DNA of 64,000 bases from Clostridia bacterium. GTDB lineage: Bacteria; Bacillota; Clostridia; Oscillospirales; CAG-272. The position numbers and the translations under genes were made by a program. The notes below the pieces were generated by a model. The model was not told the DNA's origin. It saw only the letters and a list, made by a program, of their open reading frames with translations, and searched no databases. The DNA lies in the NCBI GenBank assembly GCA_017399105.1, contig JAFQEJ010000014.1, positions 58,603 through 122,602 of the forward strand, in the 5' to 3' direction. Shown here piece after piece: positions 24,172 through 33,719 of this stretch (positions within the stretch are counted from its first letter, which is position 1; every line of letters begins with the position of its first letter).

Positions 24172-25755
24172 TTATTCTATGCTTTTTTTAATCGCCGCTG
24201 CCAGCTTTTCAGAAAAGTAAGCGATTGCACAGCCCACAAAGGCAAGATATACGCCGACATTTCCGATCATCACATAGGGCGTTACCTCATCCGAGAGATA
24301 AACCTCCCCATAAACATTGCCGGTTACCAGCGGCTCCAGCTCTCCTGTCACCTCACCGCTCGGCATAATGATCGATGAAACGCCTGTGTTTGCAGCTCTC
24401 GCCACCCAGCGTCCGGTCTCAACCGCACGAAGCTTTGCATGGGCGTTGTGCTGATAAACTGCCGCCGAATCCCGATACCAGGAATCATTGGTCGAGAGCA
24501 GCAATAACTGTGCTCCATCACGCACAGAGTCAAGAGTGAGCGTTTCATAGATCGAATCAAAACAGATCAGCGCTCCCAGGCTGCCCACATCAGTGGAGAT
24601 AATGTTAGGATACCTGCCGGCTGTCAGATTGCCTCCCAGATTCCCAAGATCTGCGAGCACGGGAAGGAATGTTCGGAAAAAGTCTTCCATCGGCAGAAAT
24701 TCTCCGAAGGGGACCAGCCGCCGCTTGGAGTATATTTCCTCTGATATGCTGCCATCCGCATTGAAGGTAATCAGCGAGTTGTAGGTATCGATATCGCCTT
24801 CTTTCTCATTTTCTACCCCTGTGAAGGCACCGACCACAATGACACAGCCAAGCTCTCTTGCACATGAGCGGACAGCACCGGTCATCGCTTTGGAATTCAG
24901 AATCTTGGTCGGAATCACCGTTTCAGGCCATAGAATCAGATCGGGCTGATAGTCCTCATATGCATAGCGCGTCATCTGTAAATAAAGTTCCAATGACTGT
25001 TCGGTCATACCGGGAGCCCACTTGTCATCGGTGGAGATATTTCCTTGAATCAGCGCAACGCGTACAGGCTCTCCTTTTGGAGCATGATTCAGACTGTTGA
25101 GCCGAATCGCACCATAACCCGAGTTCACCGCAACAATCATCAGTGCCGCGAGGGCGAGTGGAAGTGCGCGGATCCGCCTCTTTTTTTCAATGACAGCCAG
25201 AGCAGCCAGCGCAATGAGTCCGTTGCAGAGCACGATCACACCGCTCAACGTGATCGATCCGAAGAGCGAAGCACTCTGTATATTGGGCAAAAAGCCGGTC
25301 TGAGAGAGGGACAGTCTTGCCCAGGGAACTCCCATCCAGGTCTTGGTCTGCGCCCACTCGCCGATCATCCAGCAAAAGGCAAAAAGCAGAGGGGCGGTCC
25401 ATCTTCGTCTGCATACAAGACGGAATCCAAGTGTGACAAATCCCATCTGAAAGGTCTGCAGTGCTGTCAGTCCCACCCAACAGACTGCAATGGTCAACAC
25501 CGCCATCACCGGCGACAGACCGAGAAATTTCATGGGGTAGAGATAGCAGAACCAATGATAAATCGAGAAAAAATATCCTCCGAACCATGTAAAGCCCATG
25601 AAGTAAGCTCCGCGCTTTGTCATTCCCCGCTCGATACGGCGAATCATAACCGCAATCAGCGGAGCAACAGCAAACCAGGAGAGAAAAAACAGTTTCGGGA
25701 AGAGCAGAGGTAATGCAGCTGCAGCTCCCGACAGAAACATCAACAGATAAACCAT
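24172..25755 (-). CDS. lnt: Apolipoprotein N-acyltransferase
   Basis: A 527-residue membrane enzyme that adds a third acyl chain to the N-terminal cysteine of lipoproteins. About the first 200 residues hold six membrane helices. The nitrilase-like domain carries the catalytic triad in context: Glu in LILWPETVIP, Lys in YSKRRLVPFGEFLP, and Cys in LGALICFDSIYE. The helix at the C terminus completes the Lnt layout. All key residues are present, so it should be active. It starts the window's lnt-rluA overlap (shared base TAATG with rluA). Lnt was first known from Gram-negative bacteria and is scattered in Firmicutes. Confidence 0.9.
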   Translation of the reverse strand: MVYLLMFLSGAAAALPLLFPKLFFLSWFAVAPLIAVMIRRIERGMTKRGAYFMGFTWFGGYFFSIYHWFCYLYPMKFLGLSPVMAVLTIAVCWVGLTALQTFQMGFVTLGFRLVCRRRWTAPLLFAFCWMIGEWAQTKTWMGVPWARLSLSQTGFLPNIQSASLFGSITLSGVIVLCNGLIALAALAVIEKKRRIRALPLALAALMIVAVNSGYGAIRLNSLNHAPKGEPVRVALIQGNISTDDKWAPGMTEQSLELYLQMTRYAYEDYQPDLILWPETVIPTKILNSKAMTGAVRSCARELGCVIVVGAFTGVENEKEGDIDTYNSLITFNADGSISEEIYSKRRLVPFGEFLPMEDFFRTFLPVLADLGNLGGNLTAGRYPNIISTDVGSLGALICFDSIYETLTLDSVRDGAQLLLLSTNDSWYRDSAAVYQHNAHAKLRAVETGRWVARAANTGVSSIIMPSGEVTGELEPLVTGNVYGEVYLSDEVTPYVMIGNVGVYLAFVGCAIAYFSEKLAAAIKKSIE

Positions 25756-26726
25756 TACCGAAATTCCTTTAAAAACCAGATTTTTTCCTTATCCACGCGG
25801 AATGTTTTTCCGCGCAGGGATTCAAGACAGCCCGAATCGGTCACAAAATCAAAGCTCAATTGGTAGGAATAGAGTGCCTGAAATTTGTACCCTGCACGTT
25901 TGTCCTCGCGGTTTACGCCATATTTCCCGTCACCCAGCAGCGGATGACCGATAGATGCCATGTGCGCTCGGATCTGGTGGGTTCGCCCCGTCACAAGCTC
26001 TACTTCAAGCAGCGACAGCGTGCCGTTGTAATCGAGAGTCCGATACTTGGTGATGATTTCCTTCGCCTTACCAAACCGGGAAGCTTCTTTGGCTGATTGG
26101 TAAACAGTTACCGTGTTCCTGCCGCTGTCCTTGGTTAAAAATCCCTTCAATGTTCCCGATTCTCGTTCCATCCTGCCATGCACCGCACAGAGATATTTCT
26201 TCGTCGTTTCGTTTGCCTTGATTTTTGCATTCATCATTCGCAGCGCTTCTGCATTCTTGGCTGCAATGACGATACCGCCTGTGTTTCGGTCAATCCGATT
26301 GCAGAGCGAGGGGGTGAAGGACAGCTCCGACTCGGGATTATATTCACCTTTACGGTAAAGATAAGCCTTTATATGCCCGATCAGCGTGTTGATCTCCTCT
26401 CCGTCATCGGGATGAACCACAATTCCCGGCCGCTTGTCGAGCAGCATGATGTTTTCATCTTCATATATGATATCCAGCTTTGGCTCCAGCCTGGTAAATG
26501 CTTTCTCTGCTGCGTCTTCAGCAAAAAATTCTTCCGCCAGAAAGAGCTGAACCGTATCACCCTCGCATAACATATAGGAAAGCTCTGCCCGCTTGCGATT
26601 CACCTTAATTTTTTTAGTGCGGATCGACTTATACATCAGCGAAGTGGGAAGTGCTTTTACTGCTTTGGTAAGAAATTTGTCCAGTCTCTGTCCCGCATCG
26701 TTTTTATTGATTATAAATTCTCTCAT
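25755..26726 (-). CDS. RluA-family rRNA/tRNA pseudouridine synthase
   Basis: A 323-residue enzyme. An S4 RNA-binding domain at the N terminus (AGQRLDKFLTKAVKALPTSLMYKSIR) precedes the catalytic domain, in which the nucleophilic Asp is in LCNRIDRNTGGIVIAAKN (the RLDxxTxG motif, here with I for L) and VTGRTHQIRAHMASIGHPLLGDGKYG is present. It isomerises uridine in 23S rRNA or tRNA; the exact position cannot be told. It overlaps its neighbours by one base (lnt) and four bases (phospholipase-like gene). Confidence 0.92.
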   Translation of the reverse strand: MREFIINKNDAGQRLDKFLTKAVKALPTSLMYKSIRTKKIKVNRKRAELSYMLCEGDTVQLFLAEEFFAEDAAEKAFTRLEPKLDIIYEDENIMLLDKRPGIVVHPDDGEEINTLIGHIKAYLYRKGEYNPESELSFTPSLCNRIDRNTGGIVIAAKNAEALRMMNAKIKANETTKKYLCAVHGRMERESGTLKGFLTKDSGRNTVTVYQSAKEASRFGKAKEIITKYRTLDYNGTLSLLEVELVTGRTHQIRAHMASIGHPLLGDGKYGVNREDKRAGYKFQALYSYQLSFDFVTDSGCLESLRGKTFRVDKEKIWFLKEFR

Positions 26727-27385
26727 ACTGTCATTTTCTCCCTTGAAAGCAGCGGCGTCATATATTCATCCAACCGCAAATCAGAACTGTCGATAAACTT
26801 CTTTACTCGCTCCTCGGTCAGATAACGAATTTCATTCCTGTGTTCGCTTTCTTTTCCTTCAAAATAATCGAGCGTCCGATATCTCCAGCCGTCAATTTCC
26901 TCCGATGTCAGTCCGGCTGTATCGTATGCCTCAGCAGCCTTCAGCATTTCCCATAGAAACGGTCGCGCTTTATCCTTTTGCCAGAGCAGAAAGTCCACCT
27001 GATCGGTGTCATTGTAATAACGCTCTTTTATCGTCTTTCCTTCGTCGTCAAGAAGCTCGGGGCAATTCTCGCAATAGTAATCCACCCATATACGGTCGGT
27101 TACCACATGCAGTCCATATCCAAAGGCTAACGCTCGTGCCTTTTCCGAAGCATTGTTATACCTCGCAAGAAAATCCCTCACCAGCGGCATGTATTCCTCT
27201 GCCCGTCGAATTCCGCGCGCCAAAAGATGGGATACACGCTTGTCCTCAGGTGTGTTGCCCTCACGCATATGAATGGCATCGGGGGCAATTGAGCCGAGAT
27301 AAAATTCGGGTGTATGGTAAAGCTCCGGCGCATGCAGCAGTGCATAACGGTGGGCGCATAGCAAATGTGTCATCGGCAGTGCCAT
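26723..27385 (-). CDS. Zinc-dependent phospholipase C-like protein
   Basis: A 220-residue soluble protein whose N-terminal MALPMTHLLCAHRYAL, LGSIAPDAIHMREG and AFGYGLHVVTDRIWVDY match the zinc-dependent phospholipase C/S1-P1-like helical family of Firmicutes, with conserved His and Asp residues. No signal peptide, so it may not be a secreted toxin-type enzyme; substrate unknown. ATGA overlap with rluA places it first in the operon. Confidence 0.75.
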   Translation of the reverse strand: MALPMTHLLCAHRYALLHAPELYHTPEFYLGSIAPDAIHMREGNTPEDKRVSHLLARGIRRAEEYMPLVRDFLARYNNASEKARALAFGYGLHVVTDRIWVDYYCENCPELLDDEGKTIKERYYNDTDQVDFLLWQKDKARPFLWEMLKAAEAYDTAGLTSEEIDGWRYRTLDYFEGKESEHRNEIRYLTEERVKKFIDSSDLRLDEYMTPLLSREKMTV

Positions 27386-27467
27386 CGAAAACTCCTTGAA
27401 TCAGAATAATTACTTATATTCTATCACAAAAGAATGACAAATTAAATAACATTCTTTAAAGGAAATA

Positions 27468-27496
27468 TTGAAAATTTCTCCCGAACATGGTATGAT
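27468..27496 (+). promoter_or_regulatory. Sigma-A promoter of the acetyltransferase gene
   Basis: TTGAAA (27468-27473), 17-base spacer, TATGAT (27491-27496), 30 bases before the start codon. Confidence 0.7.
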
Positions 27497-27525
27497 GTAA
27501 AAAACAATTTAATCCGGAGGTTTCC

Positions 27526-28707
27526 ATGGCAAATCAAGTCATCTTCCGCGGACGCGGTGACGACAGCATGTACGACGAATATATGTCCCTCATCAATCGC
27601 AGCTTTGAATTCAACTGTGAGGACGGAGGCTTTCTCTCCCTGCTGCCCAAGCTCTATAAGCCCGAATATAATCCCTGTGCATCCAACTATGTGATCCGCG
27701 AAAAAGACGGTAATCTAAAAGCTGCTGTCGGAGCCTACGATGACATCTACCATGTCTGTGATATAACACTCAAATGCCGCGGCATCGGAAATGTTGCCGT
27801 TATCCATGAAGCACGCTCCCGCGGTTATATGCGCGACCTTATGAACGATGCGGTCGAGGATATGATTGCCGATGGTGTTGACTTCACTGCGCTGGGCGGC
27901 AGACGCATACGCTATCAATACTTCTCCTATGAACCTGCAGGCGCCGAATATCATTTCCGCTTTGCTTCCCATGATATTACCCATCGCTTCGGCAAACGTC
28001 CGGTAAAACTTACTTTCCGTGAGATCACCGATCCTTCTGACAGCGCTCTTTCTGCCATCTGTGCGCTTCATGATGACCAGAATATGTACTGTGAGCGAGA
28101 GGGAAATATCCGTTTCTTTGATGTGGCAAAAACATGGCACCGTACGTTAACCGCGATTTATAATGGAGTACGATTTATAGGATATGCTATTCACAGCGGT
28201 GATACCGTCACCGAGCTGATTCTTTCGGGCGAAAAATATATCGAAGACTTCGTTTGCGATTTCATGCACCATCATCAGTTAAACAGCATGATGGTCATGG
28301 TTCCCTGCTGTAAAACCAAAATGGCATCCCGTATGACTGATTTCTGTGATTCCATGAGTCTCCACAACAATGCCAGCTATTCGGTTTTCAACTATAAACG
28401 GGTCATCGAAGCTTTCCTTACTTTGAAATCCTGCTCAAGCTGGCTGGAAGACGGAAAAGCGGTACTTCTCATCCATGGCAAAGCTCGCGATGAATATCTG
28501 CGCATCTTGGTTCGTGACGGAAGTGTCAAGGTGGAGGATGTGGATGCTTCTTGTGCTTATGATGAGCCGCCCGAATTTGAGCTCACCCACACAGAAGCGA
28601 TGAATTTCCTCTTCGGTGCTGTCTCTCCGCTTCGCGAAATTGCAGCCACCCCCCTGCGCACATGGTTGCCTATACCGCTGTACATGTATAATGCGGATGA
28701 AGTATAA
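27526..28707 (+). CDS. GNAT acetyltransferase (Eis-like)
   Basis: A 393-residue cytoplasmic protein. The acetyl-CoA loop is seen in CRGIGNVAVIHEARSRGYMRDLMNDAV (R/Q-x-x-G-x-G/A region near residues 86-112), and the chain continues into a second GNAT-like half and a C-terminal SCP2-like segment, giving the length typical of Eis-type N-acetyltransferases. Substrate unknown; relatives acetylate aminoglycosides or lysines. A promoter and a GGAGG site precede the ATG. Confidence 0.75.
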   Translation: MANQVIFRGRGDDSMYDEYMSLINRSFEFNCEDGGFLSLLPKLYKPEYNPCASNYVIREKDGNLKAAVGAYDDIYHVCDITLKCRGIGNVAVIHEARSRGYMRDLMNDAVEDMIADGVDFTALGGRRIRYQYFSYEPAGAEYHFRFASHDITHRFGKRPVKLTFREITDPSDSALSAICALHDDQNMYCEREGNIRFFDVAKTWHRTLTAIYNGVRFIGYAIHSGDTVTELILSGEKYIEDFVCDFMHHHQLNSMMVMVPCCKTKMASRMTDFCDSMSLHNNASYSVFNYKRVIEAFLTLKSCSSWLEDGKAVLLIHGKARDEYLRILVRDGSVKVEDVDASCAYDEPPEFELTHTEAMNFLFGAVSPLREIAATPLRTWLPIPLYMYNADEV

Positions 28708-28708
28708 A

Positions 28709-28774
28709 GGCAAGGCATGCAGCCTGTGCGAACAACGTGAGCCTTGCCCCAAAATTCGAGCGGAGCTCGAATTT
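28709..28774 (+). other. Two hairpins after the acetyltransferase gene
   Basis: GGCAAGGC (28709-28716) can pair with GCCTTGCC (28741-28748), and AAATTCGAG (28752-28760) with CTCGAATTT (28766-28774). They may end transcription or shape the leader of the next gene, but no U-run follows. Confidence 0.45.
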
Positions 28775-28842
28775 CGAAACGAATATGAAGAAGTAAGTCA
28801 ACATAACAAATATTATAACATCTCCAAAATAGGAGTCTTATT

Positions 28843-29259
28843 ATGACCTTTTATCCCATTACTCCGGAGGATCGCGAGCTTATTAAGCTTGCTCTTGAAA
28901 ATCTTACACGAAATTTTGATGACGGCATTTATAACCACACAGTTGCCGCCGCAGTCCGCTGTAAAAATGGGCATATTTACACCGGTGTCAATTGTGACGG
29001 AATCCACGGCTCTTGTGCTGAGTATATCACCATGGGGATCGCCTATTCCGCAGGTGAGCGCGAGTTTGATACCATTGTCGCTGCGCATGAGAAAGCACCC
29101 AACGGTGTAATTTCTCCCTGCGGCAACTGCCGCCAGATGCTGTTGGAATATGCTCCCGGTATTAAGGTTATCCTCAATGATGACGAAGGTAAGCTTGTGA
29201 AGGTGTGCATATCCGACCTTCTCCCCTTCGCATGGAAGCATGTGATTATACAGGAATAA
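28843..29259 (+). CDS. Cytidine deaminase-like protein
   Basis: A 138-residue CDA-fold enzyme. The zinc site is complete: CAE in IHGSCAEYITMG and PCGNC in ISPCGNCRQMLLEY. Tetrameric CDAs of this size deaminate cytidine or deoxycytidine; the spacing and C-terminal end also resemble blasticidin-S-deaminase-type relatives. It starts behind AGGAG. It is convergent with upp, so pyrimidine salvage is the likely role, though not proven. Confidence 0.85.
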   Translation: MTFYPITPEDRELIKLALENLTRNFDDGIYNHTVAAAVRCKNGHIYTGVNCDGIHGSCAEYITMGIAYSAGEREFDTIVAAHEKAPNGVISPCGNCRQMLLEYAPGIKVILNDDEGKLVKVCISDLLPFAWKHVIIQE

Positions 29260-29266
29260 AAAATAA

Positions 29267-29426
29267 GGGGCTGTTGCAAATGGAACATTTACAACAGCCC
29301 AGCCCAAAAATCGAAGATTTGGGGACGTTTATTGATTGGTTACAGGGCATGTAATGCCCTAAAATGACGGTCTTTGACCGGCAAAATCAATATCAGGGGG
29401 CTGACGCATGGCAAATGCGACAGCCC
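29267..29426 (-). repeat. Multi-hairpin intergenic repeat, copy 2 (inverted)
   Basis: About 160 bp, in opposite orientation to the copies at 14949 and 38783. It opens with GGGGCTGTTG...CAACAGCCC and ends with GGGGGCTG...CGACAGCCC, the two end hairpins of the element in reverse order; between them lie a hairpin pairing AGGGCAT with ATGCCCT and one around GGTC-TTT-GACC. It fills the gap between the convergent cdd-like and upp genes. Confidence 0.9.
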
Positions 29427-29435
29427 TTTTCATAT

Positions 29436-30065
29436 TTACTTGGTGCCGAACAGTCTGTCGCCTGCGTCACCGAGACCGGGAACGATATACTTGTGATCGT
29501 TCAGCTTTTCGTCCAGCGCTGCAATGAAGATATCCACATCGGGATGATCTTCCTGCATCTTTGCCACACCTTCGGGGGCGCCAACCAGACACATGAGCTT
29601 GATATTGGTACAACCCTTGTTCTTCAGCATGGTGATTGCATCGGATGCACTGCCGCCGGTTGCCAGCATAGGATCGACTACAATAACAATGCGTTCTTCA
29701 ATGTCAAAGGGAAGCTTACAGTAGTATTCCACCGGAAGATGCGTTTCGGGATCGCGGTAGAGACCGATGTGACCAACCTTAGCCACCGGGACAAGGTTGA
29801 GCAGTCCATCTACCATACCCAGACCTGCACGCAGGATCGGAATGATGGCAAGCTTTCTTCCGGAGATGGCTTTTGCGGTCATTTTTGTTATGGGAGTCTC
29901 GATTTCGATGTCATCCAGCGGCAGATCGCGGGTGACCTCGTATCCCATCAGCATGGCAATCTCATCGAGAAGCTGACGGAAGTCCTTAGAACCTGTGTTG
30001 ACATCGCGCATAATGGAGAGCTTGTGCTGAATCAGGGGATGGTCTATAATATGAAGTGTGCTCAT
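29436..30065 (-). CDS. upp: Uracil phosphoribosyltransferase
   Basis: A 209-residue cytoplasmic enzyme: uracil + PRPP to UMP + PPi. Seen are [15 protein letters not shown] (uracil/PRPP region), [20 protein letters not shown] (the PRPP-binding motif), and [16 protein letters not shown] at the C terminus, which reads as the uracil site. Full length. GGAGG precedes the ATG. It lies opposite to a cytidine deaminase-like gene, completing a uracil/cytidine salvage pair. Confidence 0.98.
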   Translation of the reverse strand: MSTLHIIDHPLIQHKLSIMRDVNTGSKDFRQLLDEIAMLMGYEVTRDLPLDDIEIETPITKMTAKAISGRKLAIIPILRAGLGMVDGLLNLVPVAKVGHIGLYRDPETHLPVEYYCKLPFDIEERIVIVVDPMLATGGSASDAITMLKNKGCTNIKLMCLVGAPEGVAKMQEDHPDVDIFIAALDEKLNDHKYIVPGLGDAGDRLFGTK

Positions 30066-30175
30066 AATAACCTCCGATTTATGGATGAATTTGGAGCTGT
30101 TTTGTTTTACTTAGATCATTATACTATAAAAATTACAGGATTTCAAGTGGTATTCAGAAGATTACTGTCAGCCTA

Positions 30176-31033
30176 TCAGGAATTGTTGTTCGACTCGGTT
30201 TTTATGGGCAGTCGAATTTTATACCTTTCGTAATTGGTGTAGGGATATTTCTGTACAGCATCTGTGATATTAATATGAAAATACTGCTTGTACAGACGGC
30301 TGACATAATTAGGGTCACTGTATCCGTAAAGATGGGATGCCTGTGCAAGAGAAAGTCCCTCCTTTTCCATCAGTGAGCGTACATTGGTCAGCTTGACAGA
30401 ATTAATAAATCGCATGATGGGAATTCCCTCGCTCTTTTTGAAAACAGCACAGAGATATTCGGGAGTTATGCCTAAATGCTGTGCAACATCCCGTTGACGA
30501 ATGGGAACACCGATGCGGTCATAGATAAACTTTTTGGCACGTTTAACATAAAGATATTCCTTATTTGGCGCAAGTGCGGTACGATTGATGTTGTTGAGCT
30601 TACTGAGCAGCTGTAAAAACAATCCTCCGCAGCAGATCGTGTCCTCGGGATAAAGCGAGTTCATACGAGCGATTTCCATCATCAGACGCTGGCAATCTTC
30701 GCTTTGCGGGCAGGCGGGAGTTACGCCGGGGAGCAGCAATGCACCCGGAGAATCGGTATCGCTCTGCGTATAATCGATAGAAAAGCCGACTGTGCGGTGA
30801 GAATGGTATGCAGCGCTGTGCATAATCGGATCGCTCTCATACAACATACAGAGGATATCGCCCTTATTTGCGATAAAATGCTCGCCGCAATAAAACATCT
30901 CCAGATATCCTTCGGTAACATAGAGAATCTCGATGGGACGGTTATCCTGATGCAGACAGCGGTCATATACGTCTGCTTCATAGGAATGTGCAAATCGAAT
31001 ATTTGGCAGACTGGAAACGGTAATGTAGCGCAT
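30176..31033 (-). CDS. AraC-family transcriptional regulator
   Basis: A 285-residue regulator with a cupin-like N-terminal sensor domain (EADVYDRCLHQDNRPIEILYVTEG) and two HTH motifs in the C-terminal 100 residues (RQRDVAQHLGITPEYLCAVFKKSEG, then LSLAQASHLYGYSDPNYVSRLYKQYF). The ATG at 31033 follows AGGAGG; the earlier start at 31039 is too close. It is divergent from the DUF4838 lipoprotein gene across 252 bases, so it probably controls that gene in response to a sugar. Confidence 0.9.
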   Translation of the reverse strand: MRYITVSSLPNIRFAHSYEADVYDRCLHQDNRPIEILYVTEGYLEMFYCGEHFIANKGDILCMLYESDPIMHSAAYHSHRTVGFSIDYTQSDTDSPGALLLPGVTPACPQSEDCQRLMMEIARMNSLYPEDTICCGGLFLQLLSKLNNINRTALAPNKEYLYVKRAKKFIYDRIGVPIRQRDVAQHLGITPEYLCAVFKKSEGIPIMRFINSVKLTNVRSLMEKEGLSLAQASHLYGYSDPNYVSRLYKQYFHINITDAVQKYPYTNYERYKIRLPIKTESNNNS

Positions 31034-31284
31034 AAGCACCTCCTTGACCTGATAATTCAGTATAACATTTATTCTTAATTATGTCAAGAGAAATAAAAAA
31101 TCTATATTGTAAGATAAACAAATATGTGATAGACTGAAAACAGCTATAATAACCCATGCGGCGATTCGTAAAAAAAGAGAAAGAAATATTAAAAATATCA
31201 AGACCTATAAATTGGTATGTATACATTCGCTCTGGATAATACGAATGCATTCCGCTGTAAATTCAAAAGAAAGGATCCTTTCCC

Positions 31285-33393
31285 ATGAAAACGATGAAGA
31301 AAACGATGCTGTATCTGCTTCTTGCCGTAATGCTCCTGTTGCCGATGCTTGCAGGCTGCAACAATGAGAGTGCAAATGACCAAAACGAAGTGCCGGATGA
31401 AACCACAGCTCCCGTCACCGAAGAGGTGGAGGAGGATGTTGATCAGCTTCAGCTGTTTGTGGATGGAGCTTCCGAGTACGTGATTGTCCGTGCAAAAGAT
31501 GCTTACATAACCGAGCAGACAGCGGCCACTGAGCTGCAGAAGTATCTGAAGCAGATCACCGGAGTTGAGCTTCCCATTGTTACCGACGATACAGCTCCCG
31601 CAAAGAAGGAGATTGTTGTCGGCAAAACCAACCGTGAAAAGGAAGGCGAATTTGACCGTGCCGAGCTTGGCGATGACGGAATAGTTATCAAGACCCGCTC
31701 TCATCGCCTCTTCCTGACGGGCGGCGAAAAGCGTGGTGCACTCTACGCAGTTTATGAGTTCCTTGAATCTTATCTCGGATGTCGATTCTATACTGCCTCC
31801 TTTGAGAAGGTCCCCGAAAATAAGACAATTATTCTTGGTGCAGTCGAAGAGGATAAACAGATCCCCACCTTTACACAGAGAACCGTATACTGGACCGATT
31901 ATCTGAAGGGAAGCATGAGTGGCAGTGAGTTTGCTGCCAAGCGCAAGATCAACCACCGCAGATGGGGTTCCTATGATGAGGCATACGGCGGAGGCGCTCT
32001 TTGGGCAGGCGGATATCCCGCTCACTCTATGCCTTATGTTCTGAGTGCAAGCGGCTTATACACCAGAGGGCAGCCCTGTCTCTCGGATGAGACAATCTAT
32101 CAGTGCATACTTGATTGGGCAATGACATCGCTGGCTGAAACACCCGACGCAGCATTTATTGACGTCTCCATGGCAGATAACGAAAGCTACTGCCGCTGTG
32201 AAAAATGTGCAGCTCTGGAGGAGAAGCACGGAGCATACATGGGTGTGCTTCTGACCTTCCTGAACCGCATTGCTGCAGATATCGCAAAAGAATATCCGGA
32301 TGTTATGATTCACACCCTTGCATATCGCGGTACCAACGTTGTGCCGACAGGTATCAAGCCTGCGGATAATGTCATCGTGGAGCTCTGCACTCCCAAGGAA
32401 TGCTTCCGCCATCCGCTGAATGCATGTGATGACTGTAAGCTCAGCCCGTACAATCCCTTCTATCAGACGCTGCATGGCTGGTTTGAGCTGACCGATACCC
32501 TCGGCATTTGGGATTATACCACTAACTATTATAACTATCCGCTCAGCTATCCCAACTTTGAGGTTCTGCGCAGCAATATCCGTCTCTTTGCCGACAGTGG
32601 CGTAAAGTGCATCTTTGAGCAGGGCAACTATGAGACAGTCAGCGTGGAATTCGGTGAGCTTCGCAGCTATCTGATTGCGAAAATGCTTTGGAATCCCTAT
32701 ATGACCGACGAGGAAGTAGAGGCACTGATGATGGAATTCATCATGGACTATTACGGTCCCGGCGGTGAAAGCATCCGTGAATATATTAAGGTTATGCAGG
32801 AAGAGTCTGCTGACACCTGTGTGGGTATGCAGTCGAATCCCCGTGATGTATATGATATGAGCACTGTGGATGTTGAAAACAATCCTGTTGATACCGTTCC
32901 CGAAGGACTGACCGCCGATATGATTCGCAGCTATGAATCGGTTAATTGGTATCAGTATGCAGATTGGTACACCATTCCGCAGGCACGTATTGTCAGCGAG
33001 GGTGACCGACTCTTTGCAGATGCGCTGGCAAAGGCAGAAACCGACGAGCAGAGAGCAAATATTGAGAGATCCTTCCTTCAGGTGGATTATCTGCGATCCT
33101 ATATTCTGTTCAAGGGAAAGAATCATGCTAAGGAGATGGTTACACAGCTCTTTGCCACAGGCATTCCCGCTGTCTTCCCGAACGAATTCACAGCAGATGA
33201 GCTTGAAACCCTTCGTTCTGCGATTACAAGCCTGATGAATACTCAGGCAAAGGACGGATATATCGAATATAACCGTCAGTTGGCTATTCGTCTGTACGAA
33301 TACGGTGCCAACGTTCGCGAAGGAAGCTCTTCGGGTAATGGTGATACCCAGAGCCGCAATTACAGCAAGACACCCGACAGCTGGCTTTCATAA
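31285..33393 (+). CDS. DUF4838 lipoprotein (GH67 N-terminal-like domain)
   Basis: A 702-residue surface lipoprotein. A signal peptide ends in the lipobox LAGC, then a Thr/Glu-rich linker. The first domain, with TEQTAATELQKYLKQITGVELPI and IVVGKTN, resembles the N-terminal domain of alpha-glucuronidases (GH67/GH20 type). The middle holds DUF4838, with IDVSMADNESYCRCEKCAALEEKHG and LAYRGTNV, and the remainder is helical. DUF4838 proteins are thought to be glycoside hydrolases or glycan-binding, without proven activity in most. The leader contains a TATAAT at 31145-31150. Control by the divergent AraC protein is inferred. Confidence 0.85.
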   Translation: MKTMKKTMLYLLLAVMLLLPMLAGCNNESANDQNEVPDETTAPVTEEVEEDVDQLQLFVDGASEYVIVRAKDAYITEQTAATELQKYLKQITGVELPIVTDDTAPAKKEIVVGKTNREKEGEFDRAELGDDGIVIKTRSHRLFLTGGEKRGALYAVYEFLESYLGCRFYTASFEKVPENKTIILGAVEEDKQIPTFTQRTVYWTDYLKGSMSGSEFAAKRKINHRRWGSYDEAYGGGALWAGGYPAHSMPYVLSASGLYTRGQPCLSDETIYQCILDWAMTSLAETPDAAFIDVSMADNESYCRCEKCAALEEKHGAYMGVLLTFLNRIAADIAKEYPDVMIHTLAYRGTNVVPTGIKPADNVIVELCTPKECFRHPLNACDDCKLSPYNPFYQTLHGWFELTDTLGIWDYTTNYYNYPLSYPNFEVLRSNIRLFADSGVKCIFEQGNYETVSVEFGELRSYLIAKMLWNPYMTDEEVEALMMEFIMDYYGPGGESIREYIKVMQEESADTCVGMQSNPRDVYDMSTVDVENNPVDTVPEGLTADMIRSYESVNWYQYADWYTIPQARIVSEGDRLFADALAKAETDEQRANIERSFLQVDYLRSYILFKGKNHAKEMVTQLFATGIPAVFPNEFTADELETLRSAITSLMNTQAKDGYIEYNRQLAIRLYEYGANVREGSSSGNGDTQSRNYSKTPDSWLS

Positions 33394-33416
33394 CAGCTGA
33401 TTGATAAACACTCCAA

Positions 33417-33465
33417 GCACCTGCCGATTAGGTACAGCAGTACTATTTCGGCAGGTGCCTTTTTC
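33417..33465 (+). terminator. Intrinsic terminator of the DUF4838 gene
   Basis: GCACCTGCCGA (33417-33427) pairs with TCGGCAGGTGC (33448-33458), followed by CTTTTTCT. Confidence 0.85.
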
Positions 33466-33526
33466 TGTATTCCTGCGCCGTTATGGAAAATCGCTCGATT
33501 ATCGAATGGGATTTATACAAAGTATC

Positions 33527-33556
33527 TTGACCCGAAATGGTTCGATATGTTATAAT
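33527..33556 (+). promoter_or_regulatory. Probable promoter upstream of mtaB-purL
   Basis: TTGACC (33527-33532), 18-base spacer, TATAAT (33551-33556). A second, closer candidate is TTGAAA (33667-33672), 17 bases, TAGTAT (33690-33695). Between them and the TTG start codon at 33720 I see no other signal; no purine riboswitch was found in the leader. Confidence 0.55.
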
Positions 33557-33719
33557 AAAACAGGTTGTGATGTGCTGTCGGAGCCGAATAAATCATTTTT
33601 ATGCCAAAACAGCCTAAAATGTGCCGTTACAGAGCTCAATAAACGGGTAAAATACCACTTTAAAAATTGAAAGAAAAATGGTAAAATAATAGTATTGAAG
33701 TTTGCGAGTGAGGTTTATA

